NCBI GenBank assembly: GCA_963920765.1
Contig: OY987242.1
Span: 20,980,002-21,044,001 of the forward strand
Origin: Ulota crispa
Taxonomy: Eukaryota > Streptophyta > Bryopsida > Orthotrichales > Orthotrichaceae
DNA: 64,000 nt
Reading direction: 5' to 3'
Translations under genes and position numbers: made by a program
The notes under the pieces: generated by a model
Told to the model about the DNA's origin: nothing
The model's database searches: none
What the model saw: the letters and a program-made list of their open reading frames with translations, nothing else
Part shown: piece by piece, positions 11,129-22,799 of the stretch
Numbering within the stretch: the first letter of the stretch is position 1
Layout of the letters: every line of letters starts with the position of its first letter

Positions 11129-12312
11129 CTTGTGTGTTGTCGCAAGTAAGAAGTCGAAATCTAGAGCAAAATGATTCGGAATGTGTGTTTACTTTTGCAG
11201 TTGAAAACACTTTCATATCTCCAAATTATGTAGGGACAAGAGAAAATGGATGTCGTTTTGTGATTGAATCCTGAATGGAGTATGTCAGGTTTCGAACAGG
11301 CTGAAAGAGTACTTTTTGGCTACACCAGTTTGTCTCCAGCACTCCAAGTATAGAGCTGGTACATTTCATAACCTCACTGGTTCAAGGCGGTTATTGTAAA
11401 TATTTTCTGGTTTGTTTCTTGTGAATCAAGAATATGCTATTCAAATTTCTACAATTTATAATTGTACTCGGTGAACACTTCTGAACACTAGAAATTTAAC
11501 GTCTGAATATTAGTTGTTCTACCAATGCAAATATATTGCTTTTGTTTGTGACCGTTGAAAGGATTGAACTTGGTATAGCCTTCACCACATGAAGGTCAAG
11601 ATGTGTAATATATGAGCATAAGAGCATCACTAGTGTTCCTCTTCTAGCGTTTGTCATATTTCAAGCATGGATGATGAAATGTTCCGGGCCCTTCAAAATA
11701 TTCTCATGGCATTTCATCATAGTGTGTTAAGCAATGGCCCTTCAAAATACTAGTCATCCTAAGCTTAGTCATCTTAGGTTAAGGTTAATCTCAAATTCCC
11801 TTGGTGAATGGTCAAATGACTATTTATGGGACACAATTAAGGTGCAAGAGTGGAGAATAAACATTTTGAGAGCTCTTCAAAAGTAGATGGAAGCTCTTGA
11901 AGTGCTAAGTTTGAAGTGCAATGTCAAATGTACTTTGAGATAGAGAATTTTTTTTAATAACATTAAAAATCATCGCTTAAAAATCCTAAAACCTCTTATT
12001 TTGACTTAAACTAGAAAATTTGGTGTAAAATAGCCTAGGGTACATTGTACACTGCTAGGCATTTTCTAACATTCTTTTAGCATCAGTTTTAGTGTTTTTT
12101 TCTATTTAGAATACTTTTAAACTAAATCAAAACCTAAAAACAAAACCACTCTAATATTGTGGTGCTAAACTAGAGACTCACAATAAGCAATTGACAAAAA
12201 TTAGATACTTTTTAAAAAGACATAGATAAACAATTTAGTGTTTTTCCTCTTGAACAATTGATATGCATTTTAAGAAATTTCTGATTCAATTTGTATTTGA
12301 TCTTTCCTATAT
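11129..12312. other. AT-rich spacer between chalcone synthase copies 1 and 2, first part
   Basis: The homology with copy 2 stops sharply at 11128 after GGGCGCCA. Beyond it I see AT-rich sequence with no supported gene. AGAGCATCACTAG near 11630 resembles the end of a plant MITE, but I found no partner end. Confidence 0.45.
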
Positions 12313-13233
12313 TTAACCCCTAAATCCTTGGGGCCTTTATTCTATCAAAAGAGACTCAAAACTGCCATTTCTATTGCAAAGAGTAAAAAAGTTTGAAAAT
12401 TGGTATTTGTTCATATTTAGCCATAGGATCTTGTACTAGACTAGTATAAGAATGTGGGAAAAAATTTCAAAAACTTGGGGCCCCCTAGATTGTAAGATAT
12501 TTGTGTTTAAAGTGTTAAAAAAAAACATTTTTGCGTTTTGCATGACTAGATTATTTGACTTTGAACTTTTTTAACTTAAATTTTTTGCACCACAAAGTTT
12601 TGAGGTTTTTTTTTTAATAGTGGGAAATTGAGTTGAGAATCTTTGGAAAAAAACCAAAACAAAAAATACTTAAATTTCATTCTTCAAAAAAACATTAGGT
12701 GGAAGAAGGTATGAAATTGAACTAATTGTTAATAACCATACAATGGAATTGAAACGCAATAATCCCAATGGCAAGATTGTTCTAGAAAGCAAACTTCACC
12801 CTCTCCAATAGCTTTTTTTGAAAAAATGTTAAACTTGCATTCAAATATGAAGTTTATAAGTTATTTTTTCAAGAAGATGCTTGAATTGCCTAAAAAATAA
12901 GATTGTCCATAACTTTCTCATGACTAGTTCAAATGGAATGAATCAAAATTTTAGAAGTAGACAAAACTATAATCTACAAGAAGAAAAAAATTTAATTTTT
13001 TTTAAAGTTTTTGTAAATTTTCATTGCTGCCTGATCTCCATAAATTTGTGCTTATCTAGGCATAACTTTTGCTTTTGAGCATAGATTGGAATAAAAATTA
13101 TATCCCTAGAAGCTAATGTGCTTTTCTATTTTCAAAAAAAGTTTCAAAAGATAAAAACAAAAATTGAGGCTGGAGGTACTTGCCCAAAATCTCATTTGTC
13201 CCTTGAGGGGACACTTAGGGATTTAGGGGTTAA
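12313..13233 (+). mobile_element. ~0.9 kb TIR element, CTTAACCC family type B, uninterrupted copy
   Basis: It starts with TTTAACCCCTAAATCC and ends with GGATTTAGGGGTTAA, so the ends are inverted repeats. The reverse-complemented counterpart is 40437-41745, which carries a 400 bp MITE that this copy lacks; the corresponding empty site is near 12445. No transposase frame is visible. Confidence 0.7.
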
Positions 13234-13769
13234 TCAACATTTTTTCAAATTTAGTTGGTTGACACTCTATTGATTACCAATTCTTCTTGGATATTAGCTT
13301 CGGCACATAACATAATGGATGAAAAATTATCCTTTTATAAGAGTCACTAAATTCAAAGAGTTATATCTTGTAAATGTACTACTAATAAGGAGGTGCAGTT
13401 ATATTGGTAGTAACAAGATCAACAACACTTAGTGCATTGTGTAATTCAAAATTTTGAGGTGAACAATGCACCAAGTATTGTTAGGTTTGTTACTATTATT
13501 TCCTCTCTAATAGTGTATAGTGCCCTCCAACAAGTTCTCAAACACCCTCATTTGCCATTCACAAGACTTTGTTAATATGGAATTTCTCTATGCTAACCAA
13601 AATCTATTTTATTTATACATTGTGACTACGTTTATGCCTTTCAACATGTTGTTATGTTTACTTGGTGAAAAACTAATAAAAAAATAAAAAAATCTAATTA
13701 ACAAAATTTGGGCATATCGTAAATCACATTGAAGCCTTTTTAAACCAAATTTGTTACCAAAGGGGATTC

Positions 13770-14035
13770 TTTTTTGCATAGAAGATGTGCATATGGATAT
13801 TTCCTACATACTTGTGCAATTAAATCTCAAAAATCCATCACCAATATTTTTCAATCAATTGTCATGTAAAAACCTTCAATTCAGTACAAAACAATTCACC
13901 AAAAATGAGATTTTGGTTTTCAGGAATCAAAATTTGATATGCTTGATTGGGATTATATTAGAATCAAATTTTTGTGATTCAAAACAACAAAATACTAGTT
14001 ATATTTTGTGTTACCAAGATTCTTTGCACAAAAAA
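13770..14035 (+). repeat. Dispersed repeat, copy 1 (related to 21905-22165)
   Basis: This stretch and 21905-22165 align in the same orientation, sharing blocks such as ATGTGCATATGGAT, GCTTGATTGGGATT and TTTTGGTTTT. The true ends of the repeat are not clear. The reading frame across it (13751-14167) has no recognisable domain. Confidence 0.5.
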
Positions 14036-14639
14036 ACTAGATGTTTGAGGACTTGTTGGAGGGCACTATACATGACACTTCAATGCACATTGCAAGATGA
14101 ACTTCACATGAATTTTTGTAACCTAATTCTCTTTTCCAAGTATGATTGCTCATTCATCAAGACATAAGGTGCCTATTATATCATTCCTGGACTATGATGA
14201 TCAATTTCTCATCAATAAATTGGACACTATATATGATTGTGGAGGAGATGTACAAATGATAAAATCAATGAGCAAATAGTGAGCATCAATTGAAAGCATA
14301 GTTTGTACTGCTACTATAATTATATAGTAGAAAAATTGTAGAAATTTGAAGGAGTTTGTTTTGTTTTTGAAATTTATTTCGTTTCATAAAATGCAGTGTG
14401 AGATAAAAATTCAAATGCATTGACCAATCATGTTTTATAACTAGGTCATTATTAGGTATAATCGATTCAATTAGATACTAGAAGATCATGTTTAGGCAAT
14501 TTGCATAGTTGGTTTAGAACATGTTGGTTAAAGGATCCAACTAAACTTTCATGGTTGCATTTTATTTGTATACTTTACAATAAATTTTTGCCCAAAGTCA
14601 GTCATTTTTTATTTCCAATGCTACCTCAAGATGGTTCAA

Positions 14640-16825
14640 AGTCTCTTAACCCCTAAGCGCCCAGTCTTTGAACCCATAAAAGTCCAACCAAGCCAGTCTA
14701 AGTGCCCGTGTGGACTAAAACATATGATCCACAAGATCAGACCATACAAACTATTAGTGGAAAAATTCTCCATTGTGATGGGCTCAATTGCAAGCGGTTT
14801 CACCAAAGAAGTGATGATATTATGTTGGTCAAACTTGTGTTGACATTGTCTAGTAAGAGACATTATACTAACGCTAGGGTGCTCATGGGTTAATGCTCAA
14901 ATGAAGTTCCTCTACTTCAACAAAGTATGACTTCAGTTACATCAACACACACAACATCATTCTAACAACAACTACTATTATATGATGGTATACAATATAG
15001 CATTTGTTATGTGTGTAATATAATCATTCTCACTCCAACTCCCTATATTTGGCTAGGGAATCACTCCAAAGATTGCAAATTGTCCATTGTGGCAATTTGT
15101 AAGCTGTTTTTAAAATTGGGTTGTTCAATTTTTGCAAAGGTAGGTCCAGTGCACACAAACAGGGCAGTTTGGAACTCAAAGTTGACTAATCCAAAGAAGT
15201 CATTCTACAAAAGTATCTAGAGACAAAATGCTTATTGGAGTTACTGCTCTCAAAGCTTTAGATGTGGTGGAGATGCATTAGCTAGAGCTAACTAATTTTA
15301 TTATTTTGGTTTAAGAATGGGGTTTAGGAATTATTAGCTACCAAAAATTAACTTCTTTGTTTGACAAAGATCAGGTTCCAATTGATTGGGCCCTCTTATT
15401 GAAAATAGTTATTGTAGATATTTGACCTCCTTAGTTACAATGGCAATGGTATGAGCATTATAAGTGATTATGGTATATAAGCTGCTAGTATTGAGTTTGG
15501 TGTGGACATGCTGTTTAGACAAAGATTTGTAGATAATGTGTGTACAATGTGTTAGATAATAATTCAGCTGTCACAGACACAATAATCACTTCTTTTGAAA
15601 CTAGGCATTACAAACTGTAGAAAACTTGGAGCACTTTGGGATAATTGGCACTTTATCCCTTGTCCCAAACCCCATTGAAATTAGAGAATATAATTGGTGT
15701 AAAGTCAAAAGTTGGGACTTGGGGCTACACACTACTTTCCAAATTCCATGTCCCAATTATCTACATAGCAATATTTTTTTGAAGGTTTGATGCCAAAATG
15801 AGCAAAACTTCTATCAAGGATTAAGCAACTATTTTGCTACAATTAATTTTCAACCTCAATTATCCCTTAAGAGCCGAGCAAATAACCGCGGCATGCCCCA
15901 TTGTAGCTTCTATAGTGTTTTCTACAGTGATTTTGATTGTATCCACCTTAGGGAGATCACTTAGTGTATCTATAGTATACCATGTGTGGCCAAGTGATCT
16001 TTTGACCCCTATTTACATTTTAATAAATTGTAATTTCAGCCTACAACTTTTAGCATTGTTTATTCAAGACTATAGGACTTTATTACAAAAATCTTCTATC
16101 CAAATAATATATTAAATGATTTCTAGAAGAATTTGAAAAATGAACTAAAATGGCATGTTTTTCAACTTAGATATTTATAAAGAACACATGTAGACAACCA
16201 CTGCATCAAAATTCAAGAAATATGAACTTTCAATAGAGCCTCATTTTTGAGATTTTTTTGTGTAATCTTTAAACAAATTTTTCTTGTATAAAATTGGAGT
16301 GTGAAAGTTACTTTCAACTTTACAATGTATCCTTTTATTTCAAAACTTCATAACTAATTATAATTAACAAACAAAATTATCAATGATTTAAACCATAATC
16401 TTTTAAAGTAGGAAAATCTACTCATGTTTTTTTCTTTTCCTTTTATTTAAATTTTATGATATAATATAGGGGGGTCCAAAATTTTGCCACACATGGGTTG
16501 TATAAATGCATAGAATGACCTCCCTAAGTATCCACTAGTAATATTGTTACTAAAAGTTGCAAAAGTCAACGATGCATGGTGCTTTCATGAAAATTGCAAG
16601 AAGGGTAGCTTGGGACCAACACCATGTCTTTGAATCTTCTCAAAGCTTGGGTTATCTAAAAACATGAGTGCATCTAATGAGGTAAATTTTTGCCTTCCAT
16701 GATGGACCATGTGTTTATGACCACTTCTGCAAAAAAATCAAATGTAAAATGGCTTTTTTTTGTTACACATATCGTTTTTTTAGAGCCAGAGAACGTTTTT
16801 TGTCCTCCTTAGCTTTTAAGGGTTA
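14640..16825. repeat. AT-rich segment bounded by CTTAACCC-type ends
   Basis: CTTAACCCCTAAG at the left and CTTTTAAGGGTTAAG at the right are inverted and resemble the ends of the ~0.9 kb elements elsewhere. It may be a longer member of the same group, or a chance pairing. No convincing protein frame lies inside. The part near 16550-16720 is related to 7640-7790. Confidence 0.35.
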
Positions 16826-17133
16826 AGACAAAAAATTGCATACTATATTCACAAACTTCTTTAGTACTCCTTTTTTGCATTTAACAACCAAAATAAGTTG
16901 GGCTTTACACTAAATATTGCATGTAGGTTGCCCCACATTAATTTCTTGATCTTTCACACTATATAAATATTTATTGCTACAATATTTTTTATTAAAATTT
17001 ATTGCAGCAAACTATTTTTAAAAGGCCAGTCAACAACAATAAAGCTATGGATAAATAAATTAACGCCTTCCAAGTCGTAAATCATGTAAAATCTAAGTAA
17101 TTACACAGTTACATGTGCCTTCAAGTGGTCAAA

Positions 17134-17470
17134 TAGGGGGTTTCAAACATAAAATCTGGCCTTTGAACTTCTCACCTCACAAGATCTCTGCTCACTAGTG
17201 AATCGTTTTTTTTCCTTGCATGCGCAAAGTCTGAGACACCCATGAGTTTGCAGAAGTTTTTGCAAAAGAAGTTTTGGAGTTTGAGGACGCAAGTAAATGA
17301 GCCCTGTAAAACCATGAAAGTGAGTTTTCGAAATTCACTCCTCAAGTGCATCACGTTAGGAGTGAAGGCAAGAGATGTGTCACCTCACGTTTCACTAATA
17401 AATTCACAAAGATGATCCCAATATAAATCACCTAAAAAAGTTTAAAAAGTTGATGTTTGAAGCCCCTAAT
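17134..17470 (-). mobile_element. TIR element, TAGGGGTTTCAAACAT family, left of chalcone synthase copy 2
   Basis: Left end TAGGGGGTTTCAAACAT and right end ATGTTTGAAGCCCCTA are inverted repeats. The element at 20708-21052 is the same family in the opposite orientation, sharing for example a CTCACC...GATC...GCTCACTA block. The two bracket chalcone synthase copy 2. Confidence 0.7.
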
Positions 17471-18128
17471 AGTTACGAGGTAGCTTGCCAGGGTGAGGCA
17501 ACCTAATTGTCAACGCAACCTAAATGCAATATACAGTGCAGCATTGAGATGGGACTTGTTGAGATATAGGATTTGAACGAAGTGTGCACCGCCCGTAGCA
17601 CTCCCATGGATCCACAACCACACCTGTCCTTACCAGCCTCTGCCCTTGCAACCGCACAGTCAAAGTCCATCTCTACTTCAGGGCTACTCATCCTATACTA
17701 CGAAGAGAGACGTTTACCTGCAACACCCAAAGCCAGACAACAGACCTGTTCACCGATAATAAAAAAGTGGGTAACCTTGGTTACACTCTGCATTGTGTGT
17801 AGCTGCAAACTTGAGGTTGACAACAAGTCTTCGAGGACTGACAACAAAATACGTAGCCTGGCTCCAGGGCTCGGTTACCTATTCCATAGTTGCGAACCCT
17901 CTCTCTCTACACTCAACAGATTTTAACAACGTAGGACAGTCATCATCCACATAAGGTAACGAAGACAGTCCAACCACGACAATCTGCTAACTGCTCCACT
18001 ATATTTCACCATGACGTTCTTCAAATACTATCGTTAATTCCGAATATTATAACACCAACTAAACAAGGCGAATTCGGCAAGTGAGTCGAAAAATGACAAG
18101 ACAAGTCCTAATGTACAGAATATCCACA
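17471..18128. other. Spacer before chalcone synthase copy 2
   Basis: About 660 bases with no supported gene. Open frames here lack known motifs. Homology to copy 1 begins at 18129. Confidence 0.45.
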
Positions 18129-20217
18129 TGGCGCCCGAGCTTGGATACGAAAACGCCATATCGACTTCGATTTCATTTACAGCTCTTCATAGAGAGAGCA
18201 AAGAATTATGGTAACAAAGAGTATTCACAAGCGAGTGGTCACTTCTCCTATGCGTGACCAACTCAGCGTCGCAGACCCCGTCCGAAGCGCCAATCCGAGC
18301 ATTCTACGATTAGGGTCGCTTCCTCTGGCCTAATCACCGCTCCTACGTTCCTGAACCTTAAATATCATTCGTTCACTCGTGGCAGCGTCCGGCTATTTCA
18401 TCGCGCGCAGGATTTGCTTGCCATGTACTCAATGCAAGTGCTTGCAAAAAAATTGATGCCACTCATGCACATCAGTGCAGATAGGAATTGGTCCCCGGGG
18501 GCCGGGAGCGCGAGCGCAGCGCACTATTATATTAAGTTTAGGCGGCGGCGTTGGGGGAGGCGCGCAGCACCAGCACCTCCAGCGTCAGCCCGGGCCCGAA
18601 GCCGATGAAGAAGCCGAAGTCGCTGCCCTCGCCCAGCGTGCTGGACCCCATCTTCAGCGACCGCTGCCGAATCTGGTCCAGCACGAACAGCACCGACGAG
18701 CTGCTCATGTTGCCGTACTCGCTCAGCACGTCGCGGCTGCCCTGCATCTTGTCCGTCGTCAGCTTCAGCTTCGCCTCCACCTGGTCCAGAATGGCCGGGC
18801 CGCCCGGGTGCACCGCCCAGAACATCTCGTTCCACGCCGGCGACCCCACGCACTTGCGCGCCTCCGTCAAAAACTTCTCGATGTTCTTCGAGATCAGCCC
18901 CGGCACGTCCTTCATCAGGTGGAAGATCAGCCCAGCCTCCGTCAGGTGCCCGTCGATGGCGCCGTCGCTCTCCGGCAGGATCGTCTCGCCCGCCCAGTGC
19001 ACCTCGAACAGCGACTTCTCCACCGCCGGCTTCGGGTCCGCGCCCACCACGTACACGCCCGCGCCGTCGCCGAACAGCGCCGATCCCACCAGCCCGTCCA
19101 GATGGTTCTCGTTCGGCGCGCGGTACGTCACCGCCGTCACCTCGCTGCACACCGCCAGCACGCGCGCGCCCGCGTTGTTCTCCGCCAGGTCCTTCGCCAC
19201 GCGCAGCACCGACGCGCCGCCGAAGCACCCCGTCTGGTACATCATCACGCGCTTCACGCTCGGCTTCAGCCCCAGCAGCTTGGCCAGCGCGTGGTCCGCG
19301 CCCGGCATGTTCACGCCGCTCGTGGTGGCGAAGACGATGTGCGTGATGTCGGACTTGCGTCCGCCCCACTCCTTGATGGCCTTCACGGCCGCCTCCGCCG
19401 CCAGCTTCGGCACCTGCACCACCACGATGTCGTGCCGCACGTTCAGCGACGGCTCCATGTACGTGCAGATGCCGGGGTTGGCCTTCAGCACCTCCTCCGT
19501 CAGAAACAGGTGCCGCTTGCGGATGCCCGACTTGTCACCTGCAAAATCAACCGCAATTAACTCATTAGTTTCACCCCTCAGTTCATCGTATCACCCTGCA
19601 CCCGGATCGGAGCATTCATCTCATACAATTCTCCGCTGTCTTCTTCAACCCAAAGAACCCACCATGGCTGCCCTAGTGGCCATAGAATTTAGGATTCCCG
19701 GGACAATTAAACGCCCAACTAAACCACGTGAAATTGCAAGACAGAGTTCTTGGGGACTCAGTGTTCCTAATGAATCGTGCATCGATCACTACCTAGCGCG
19801 TATTCTATATTGCATTGCATTCATCAGTATTCAATTGCCCATCATTTTCACATTTTCACACTGCTTGGCAGCAGCACCTGCACGTTCAAAATGCGGGATG
19901 GGAGCACTCACAGATGCGCTTGAACTTGCCCTTGAGGGCTTCCTTGTCGTTGCAGTTGGTGATATTGAAGAAGAAGTCGGGGTACTCCGTCTGCAGGAAC
20001 TCCGCGGGGGGCACGGCAGTGCCGATCCCCAACACGCACGCTGGCCCCTCCGCACGGGGCTGCCCCCTCGGCATCACGCTGGGTGCTGCCATTTCAGATG
20101 CCCTAGAAAGCGCTCCTCGCCCACAACTAGCACAACGGCCGCTCACACGCACCACTCGCTCACTTCGCTCGCAGCTTGCTCACGAAATAGCCCCGAATGG
20201 TGCACACCACCTGTAAA
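18129..20217 (-). repeat. Inverted duplication unit carrying chalcone synthase copy 2
   Basis: 18129-20095 is the inverted match of 9162-11128 (about 1967 bp each). On its 5' side the match passes to copy 3, and 20093-20217 corresponds to 27261-27385. The boundaries are abrupt on the copy 1 side. Confidence 0.85.
18538..20092 (-). CDS. CHS: Chalcone synthase, copy 2 (inverted)
   Basis: Same enzyme as copy 1, on the minus strand: exon 1 is 19912-20092 (start codon complement 20090-20092) and exon 2 is 18538-19538, giving 393 residues. All catalytic residues are intact. The protein is identical to the other two copies. It matches copy 1 at the base that separates copies 1 and 3 (18934). The 3' flank down to 18129 continues the copy 1 match, while the ~125 bases before the ATG match copy 3 instead, so this copy is a mosaic. 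No clear TATA box is seen upstream. The long open frame antisense to it is a by-product of high GC content. Confidence 0.95.
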
Positions 20218-20707
20218 CGCGAGCTGCTATGCAACGAATCGTTGCTAAAGTGGTAGCAAATGAAGCAGTATTGGTTACAGACGACCTAGAGTGGAGAATT
20301 CAGAACTGCTGCGGGATGAATCAGAAACAAATAAGGTTGTGGGAGCTTAAGGAAAAATCAAGCTGAACTTGTTGAAGGATCGCTGAAAGGTAGAATTCTA
20401 AGGAGTGAAGTGATGAGATACTGAGAGTGCGGTTTGCTTTTATTCAACCGGGAAATCACTTTTCTACAGTTGGTGAATCAGCGGCTTGGAAACCGTGTGT
20501 TGTGCGTTGCATGGACGCTGCTGACCGGACAAGTCCACTGGTGACAACTCTTCCGCTTCAGTTTCCAAAAGTGGTCATTATGTTCGTGGAGTCTCTTTGA
20601 CTAAGTTATAGACTCCTGTTGAAACTAACAACATTCTTTTGGACTTTTGCTTTTTTTCTGGAGATTGAACTGGTTGTTGCTAATTATTCACACTCATATC
20701 CCCTTAA

Positions 20708-21052
20708 TAGGGGTTTTCAAACATCAATTTTTTTAGGTGACTCACATCGCAATTCATCTCACTGGATTCATTAGTGAATAGTAAGGAGACTCACCTCTAG
20801 AATTCACTTTTAACATGATTCATGTTAGAAGTGAATTTCAAAAACTCACTTTTGCACGGCTCATCTTTTTTGGTCTCAGACACTCAGACCCCCCTAGTTG
20901 TGCACAAAACCCTAATTGCAAACTCATGAGTGTATGAGACTCATGAGTGTATCAGACTTCGAGCGTGCAAAGTAAAAAATTATAATTTAGTAGTGAGCGG
21001 GGATCCTGAAAGGTGAGAAACTTGTAGGCCAAATTCTATGTTTGAACCCCTA
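20708..21052 (+). mobile_element. TIR element, TAGGGGTTTCAAACAT family, right of chalcone synthase copy 2
   Basis: Ends TAGGGGTTTTCAAACAT and ATGTTTGAACCCCTA are inverted repeats. It is an inverted relative of 17134-17470. Near 20926-20960 it holds a short tandem of a 17-base unit (TCATGAGTGTATGAGAC type). There is no coding frame. Confidence 0.7.
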
Positions 21053-22390
21053 ATGTCACACCATGGGAGAATGCTATTCCATAGTATTCTAATAAGGACT
21101 AACATAAATGTAAGAAAAGCAAGTACTTGAGGTTTTTCTAGAGTCAAGTAGGAAGCCTATTAGGACTTGACATTTTGCACTTGGACTTATAATCATGTAT
21201 TAAGCTTTTGCAAGGTTGAAAAAGCAAAAAAATACTAACTAAAAATATATTTTTGATACAAAAGATTGGTCAAAAAGATTGGTCAAAAAGAGTAAAAAGG
21301 GTGTTTGATGCAAAAATAACAAATATTTCTAAACTCTTTTGAACAATCTTCCATACTCACGTCTCTTTGAAACGGCAATTTCAACGCAAAATGCCCTTGG
21401 ATAGTTGAAATATTAGGAAGTTAGCATATTCGGAAATTAGCATTCACATTGGTTAACTGATCTTATTATTTTAGGCTTTTGTATTGTGATATCATTACCT
21501 TCTACAAGAAATTGTCCCCAAAAGTTACACACTTTATCAAAATCATCATTGCACTAACAATGTCATTGATTGCAGGTCACTATAATTGATTGTTATTTTT
21601 TCCTTGAAAAAGTAATATACAAGTGGCACTATCCATGAACATTCAAAAAAAATGTCTTGTCATTACAAGGAACAACAACCAAACAACAAAAATTCAGTGG
21701 AGCTTCATTCTTCTCTATTTTGTAATTAGCTTTTTGCAAAGTAGACATATCATCATACTCAAAAATACAAATTTGATTATAGTGTATGAGTCAAATAGAA
21801 AAATCCAATCACCAACATGGGATAAATCTATTTAAAAAAATTTGATCATGATCACTCCAATATTAAATCTATATAGAAGGAATTTTGAAGCTTTTTGGAG
21901 ATGCTTGTTAAAAGAAGCATGTGCATATGGATTTTTTCTACGTATCCATGCACTCAAATCCTAAAAATATGTTATCAATGTTTTTAAATCAATTATCATG
22001 TAAGACCATGATTATTGTGTAAAATAATTCTTGAAAATAGGGTTTTGGTTTTTGGAACTCAAACTCTCTATGCTTGATTGGGATTGCTTAAAATTTAAAG
22101 TTTAGTAATACAAGATACTAAAATGCCAGTTGTATTTTATAAAATGGCAAGTTCTTTGAATAGTGGAATATGATGTGTGTAAAGATTTGCAAGGACATTG
22201 TACAATAGCAAGGCCAAGTTTCAAAGCAACCACATTACCTTCTTTTTGGGTGGTCAAACTAACAATACATAAAGATGGATGGTTGAGGCTTTAAAGAAAT
22301 AATGCGGCATTGTATCCAATGATCTCCTTGAATTTTTTTTATGGAATTCTTACCAAATAGAAAAATGAAATTGTTCTTGGTTAGTACCAA
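21053..22390. other. AT-rich spacer between chalcone synthase copies 2 and 3, first part
   Basis: No supported gene. It contains the second copy of a dispersed repeat (about 21905-22165, related to 13770-14035) and a short tandem AGATTGGTCAAAA near 21265-21290. Confidence 0.45.
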
Positions 22391-22799
22391 CTCCCTCTGT
22401 CCCTCTAAAAATGTCCAAAAAGCTTTCTTGCAAAGGATTAATTGTGTTTTTAATCTTTGTGCTAGTGACACATGCATTCTAGAATCAATACATCACCTAT
22501 AAAATGTATGTAAAATCTCTAGTTTTTATGTTGTAATTTAGGCACCCAAATTCCATGCAAAAAGTACCATATTTGTGCATGTTGCCAGCTTCTCATTATT
22601 GATGATTTAAAGATTAGTAGCAACAATGGTACTTCACATGGGCAAGGCCAAGCTTGCTAGGAGAGGAATGCTCCCCACTTGCCCCCATGAGATCATTGAA
22701 CATGACAAACGCTTTTGAGCAATTGAAATTAGCAAAAGGGAGATTTTAGTGGTACTAAAAATGTGTTTGATTTGGACATTTTTAGAGGGAAAAAGAGAG
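22391..22799. mobile_element. Stowaway-like MITE, copy 2
   Basis: The left end CTCCCTCTGTCCCTCTAAAA and right end TTTTAGAGGGAAAAAGAGAG are diverged inverted repeats, with TA after the right end. The interior (TTCCATGCAAAAAGTACCAT and a GGTATATTGATTCTAGAATGCA-type block on the opposite strand) is shared with 5820-6382 and 45720-46306. It is 409 bp, shorter than its relatives. Confidence 0.75.

Noticed and set aside
13751..14167. 138-codon open frame
   Set aside because: AT-rich, no motif, and inside a dispersed repeat whose other copy (21905-22165) does not keep the frame.
20230..20244. Perfect short palindrome GCAACGAATCGTTGC near the copy 2 leader
   Set aside because: A 7-1-7 palindrome is expected by chance at this scale, and it is not shared with copy 3.
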